Assembly (NCBI GenBank): GCA_036939355.1
Contig: JALLAP010001111.1
Coordinates: forward strand, 1 to 10,658
Source of the DNA: Thalassiosira profunda
Lineage: Eukaryota > Bacillariophyta > Thalassiosirophyceae > Thalassiosirales > Thalassiosiraceae
Reading direction: 5' to 3'
Length of the DNA stretch: 10,658 bases
The position numbers and the translations under genes are program-made. Positions within the stretch are counted from its first letter, which is position 1; the number at the start of each line of letters is the position of its first letter. Below are positions 8,960-10,658 of the stretch, piece after piece. The notes below the pieces were generated by a model that searched no databases, was not told the origin of the DNA, and saw only the letters and a list, made by a program, of their open reading frames with translations.

Positions 8960-9136
8960 TTTGCTCGGATAAGGCGGATGAAGTGCGAGAGAGGAGGCAA
9001 GGAATCCAAGGAGGAAGTGAAAGGAAGAAGAACTGTTGTCGCACTTATTTGATGTCTTTTGGATGTCGCAATCCATCGGTCAATGCACATCAAGGTAAAG
9101 GCGAACTGAAGTTTTTTTGCCAGCATTGCAGTGCCG

Positions 9137-9206
9137 TTGTCGGTTCTCTTTTGTCAACGCCTCCTTCATGTCGGAAGAGAGGCCCATCATTCAAGAGCAC
9201 CAGCAA
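9137..9206 (-). promoter_or_regulatory. Candidate SECIS element in the 3' UTR of the deiodinase-like gene
   Basis: On the minus strand, 14 nt after the TAG stop, helix I pairs 9206-9193 with 9150-9137 (14 positions, two mismatches and one wobble; CTCTT/AAGAG next to the loop). The non-Watson-Crick core follows: ATGA at 9190-9187 facing TGA at 9156-9154, giving the tandem G.A/A.G pairs that define a SECIS. Helix II pairs GCCTC (9183-9179) with GAGGC (9163-9159) and CTTC (9177-9174) with GAAG (9167-9164), with one bulged T. The apical loop lacks the common AA; CC lies 12 nt after ATGA, the variant known from some SelM/SelO SECIS elements. It would recruit SBP2 and eEFSec to decode TGA as Sec. 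It was found by hand pairing only. Confidence 0.72.
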
Positions 9207-9219
9207 TCCACCACACTCT

Positions 9220-10163
9220 CTAGCTGGCTTTGTTGTGTCGTCGCTCCAGCCACGTCCGCAGCTCCGACACATCATGTGCACACTCCGTCGGTGAACTGAT
9301 GAATTGCAAGACGCCGTTCTCTATAACGTAAATGCGGATGGGCCAAGGCGCGTAGGTCGCTTCAAACGGATTCCCACGCTCCGGATCGTCCACCAACACC
9401 TTCATTTCGGGCCCCAGGTCAAATGTATGGACGAATCTCTTCGCCAGCGCAACCCTTTCATCTAGAGATGCCGGTTGCTTCACATCCACAATCTCCCCTT
9501 TTGGCATGTATCGACTGCTGCTGATGGGCCACTCATCGCTCGCGTGCGCCTCCTCGATGTACATGAATGCAAAGTCATTGTCGTNGACTGCTGCTGATGG
9601 GCCACTCATCGCTCGCGTGCGCCTCCTCGATGTACATGAATGCAAAGTCATTGTCGTCGCAAAACTCCCCTTCTATTTGTGACATGTCGCGGTGCATCGC
9701 CGGGACGAGATACCGCGCCGGGGGTCAGCTCTGTATAAAATATAGAATGAGGGCGTGAAAGGAAATGGTCGATTGCTCGACGAGCGCCACCAGTACGACT
9801 CACGATGCTGCCGGCAATGATGACCAGAGGTCGATCGGCTTGCTGGCATTCCAGAAGAGGGTGCGAACGAATAGAACCATCCTTCTCGACGGATACCACG
9901 GGCACATCCGGGGCTTTGGCGCCAACCCGCAGGTAGCCTTCCCTCGCGCGGTTATACTTCACATACAGCGAGATTCCGTGCTTGTTTGCGGCGCATCTGT
10001 ATGCATTCAGAGCCTTCTCTGGTACATTGAATTCGGCAAGCACCTCCTTTTGTACTTCACTTGCCACCTCCATCCAATCCCCGGTGGACCCCGACCGCTC
10101 CGCCTCTTCGAACCTCCGTTGCACATCTTTGCTGAGACGGAGCTCGTTCTCCCTTTTCAGCAT
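9220..10163 (-). CDS. Iodothyronine deiodinase-like selenoprotein (start uncertain)
   Basis: Exon 10163-9804 joins in phase 0 to the exon starting at 9730. Two features then break a naive reading: TGA at 9725-9727 (read as Sec) and a 73-nt assembly duplication (skip 9657-9585). So corrected, the protein is about 265 residues. An N-terminal helical region (LKRENELRLSKD..., WMEVASEVQKEVL) leads to REGYLRVGAKAPDVPVVSV and RPLVIIAGSI, then S-U-P-P-ARYLVP (Sec ~122), DNDFAFMYIEEAHASDEWP, and a C-terminus with FEATYAPWPIRIYVIENGVL. The GSxxUPP and YIEEAHxSD motifs are diagnostic of type I/II/III deiodinases (T4_deiodinase, thioredoxin fold), which remove iodine from aromatic rings in vertebrates; outside animals the substrate is unknown and may be another halogenated compound or a redox partner. 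The first ATG after an upstream in-frame TGA is 10163; the frame is open back to 10202, so the real N-terminus may be in upstream exons. Confidence 0.82.
9513..9657. repeat. Exact 72-bp duplication flanking a single N (probable assembly fault)
   Basis: Bases 9513-9584 and 9586-9657 are identical, separated by the only N in the window (9585). Both copies encode the same deiodinase segment (DNDFAFMYIEEAH...). The 73-nt insertion shifts the frame; removing it joins the two halves perfectly. This is what an unmerged contig overlap closed with an N looks like. Confidence 0.93.
9725..9727 (-). other. Predicted selenocysteine codon (TGA) at the deiodinase active site
   Basis: After the 73-bp intron is removed the order of codons is GGC AGC ATC | AGC TGA CCC CCG, i.e. 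G-S-I-S-U-P-P. In animal deiodinases the equivalent is GSCTUPP with catalytic Sec. The frame continues downstream for more than 20 codons into YIEEAH, which would make no sense if TGA were a true stop. Confidence 0.85.
9731..9803 (-). other. Spliceosomal intron (73 bp) just upstream of the Sec codon
   Basis: Minus-strand donor GTGAGT follows GGCAGCATC; the acceptor TTTTATACAG precedes AGCTGACC after a pyrimidine-rich tract. Phase 0. Its length matches the 71-bp intron of the SDR gene. Confidence 0.88.
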
Positions 10164-10202
10164 GGAGATGACAACGTCGTCGCTCGGAAGCAACTTCGAC
10201 TG

Positions 10203-10351
10203 TCAGTTTTGTTCGGCAGGCGCTGCCTCCTCGGGATCATCGCATTTCTGCCTCTTTGTTGCCGGCGCATCTCCCCGTTTAAGTGCGTTGATCTGGCTCT
10301 GCAGCCTTTCGATCTCGGCAATTTTATCGGCCCTCATGGTATCATGCTGCG
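10203..10351 (-). CDS. Possible upstream exon with coiled coil, ending at an in-frame TGA
   Basis: On the minus strand a strong acceptor (pyrimidine tract ending TTTCCCCGCAG, AG at 10353-10352) opens a stop-free stretch containing MRADKIAEIERLQSQINALK (coiled-coil heptads), then TKRQK (basic, possible nuclear signal) and an acidic/alanine tail EEAAPAEQN. It ends at TGA (10205-10203), in the same frame as the deiodinase-like exon. I see no GT in this stretch that could act as a donor. It may be the true N-terminal exon of the deiodinase-like protein (with a second TGA), or the end of another transcript. Codon-level evidence is limited. Confidence 0.45.
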
Positions 10352-10658
10352 CTGCGGGGAAAGAGACAAAAGATGTGGAGAGTGTCAGACATCAAAGGGC
10401 GATGCGAGCGGAACTCGGGCGCGACGATCAACAGCTCTGGCTGGCGGCGCCAAAACCCAAATCCCCTCGTGTGCAAAAAATCGCACACTCAGCAGACCAC
10501 GAAACCCTCGGTATTGGCTCACCCTCTTTCGCTCCTTGCCGTGCCGTGAGGCAGGGGGGTTGCCGTCCCACTTCAGGGACGATGTTCCTCTCCCCTCTTC
10601 CTTGGAAATTCCCTCCTGTACCCGCGGGCACCCGTACCCGCGTATTTCCCGCCATCTA
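10352..10658 (-). other. Right-edge region: possible intron and 5' exon or promoter
   Basis: An open frame from ATG at 10655 carries a GG|GTGAGC donor at 10522-10521. Splicing it to the acceptor at 10352 (171-bp intron) keeps the frame, giving an Ala codon across the junction. However the encoded sequence (Gly/Arg-rich, MAGNTRVRVPAGTGG) is not recognisable, so this may equally be 5' UTR or promoter. Small hairpins occur: GTGTGC/GCACAC (10469-10488) around an A/T run, and GTCCC/GGGAC near 10565-10580. The edge has GGGTA-rich sequence on the minus strand. Confidence 0.3.

Noticed and set aside
8960..9076. Upstream ATG (9076) as start of the sulfotransferase
   Set aside because: It has C at -3, adds a second hydrophobic stretch that would disturb the type II topology, and the ATG at 8959 has better context. 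It could still be used.
9090..9136. Alternative SECIS using CAATGC/GCATTG pairing further downstream
   Set aside because: A 6-bp helix can form but there is no ATGA on the 5' side or matching GA core, unlike the 9137-9206 structure.
9725..9727. TGA as a true stop ending a short protein
   Set aside because: It sits at the catalytic position of the family and conserved sequence continues in frame on its far side, with a SECIS-like element in the 3' UTR.
9220..9804. Deiodinase-like region as a frameshifted pseudogene
   Set aside because: The frame break coincides exactly with an N flanked by a perfect 72-bp duplicate, which points to assembly error and not decay. All motifs are intact.

Overview
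The window is nuclear DNA from a eukaryote, most likely a single-celled alga. The evidence is spliceosomal GT-AG introns (two of about 70 bp, one of 432 bp), a fused NUP98-NUP96 nuclear pore precursor, a protein with a secretory or bipartite-looking alanine-rich leader, a membrane-anchored sulfotransferase with an FPNSGTS-type PAPS loop, and use of selenocysteine. Together these fit a marine alga such as a stramenopile (pelagophyte-like), but the lineage is inferred and not proven. Coding regions are GC-rich and genes are packed 150-260 bp apart.

Layout, left to right. (1) Bases 1-3206 (+): the C-terminal part of the NUP98-NUP96 precursor, cut by the left edge, with the autoproteolytic HFS site visible. 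(2) Bases 3391-5444 (-): a two-exon short-chain dehydrogenase/reductase (SDR) with a long charged N-terminal region and a CxxC...CxxC zinc-ribbon-like element; the usual catalytic Tyr is replaced by Thr. (3) Bases 5640-7514 (+), divergent from gene 2: a two-exon AAAP/SLC38-type amino acid transporter with an N-terminal leader; its intron holds two tandem, near-perfect hairpins. (4) Bases 7670-8959 (-): a type II membrane sulfotransferase with a duplicated stem segment. (5) Bases 9220-10163 (-), possibly starting further upstream: an iodothyronine deiodinase-like thioredoxin-fold protein.

The main discovery is gene 5. Splicing a 73-bp intron (9731-9803) brings an in-frame TGA (9725-9727) exactly to the deiodinase active-site position, giving G-S-I-S-U-P-P. 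A SECIS-like hairpin with an ATGA / TGA core lies just after the stop codon (9137-9206, minus strand). A simple ORF search misses this gene because it is interrupted three times: by the intron, by the Sec codon, and by an assembly fault. The fault is a 72-bp exact duplication around a single N (9513-9657) which shifts the frame; removing 73 nt restores it. A second in-frame TGA lies 40 nt upstream of the first usable ATG, preceded by an open coiled-coil-coding stretch and a strong splice acceptor, so the true N-terminus is unresolved.

The five genes do not form an obvious pathway. Genes 4 and 5 are tandem on the minus strand with only 260 bp between stop and start, and the SECIS fills part of that gap. 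I saw no tRNA, rRNA, CRISPR array or complete transposon.
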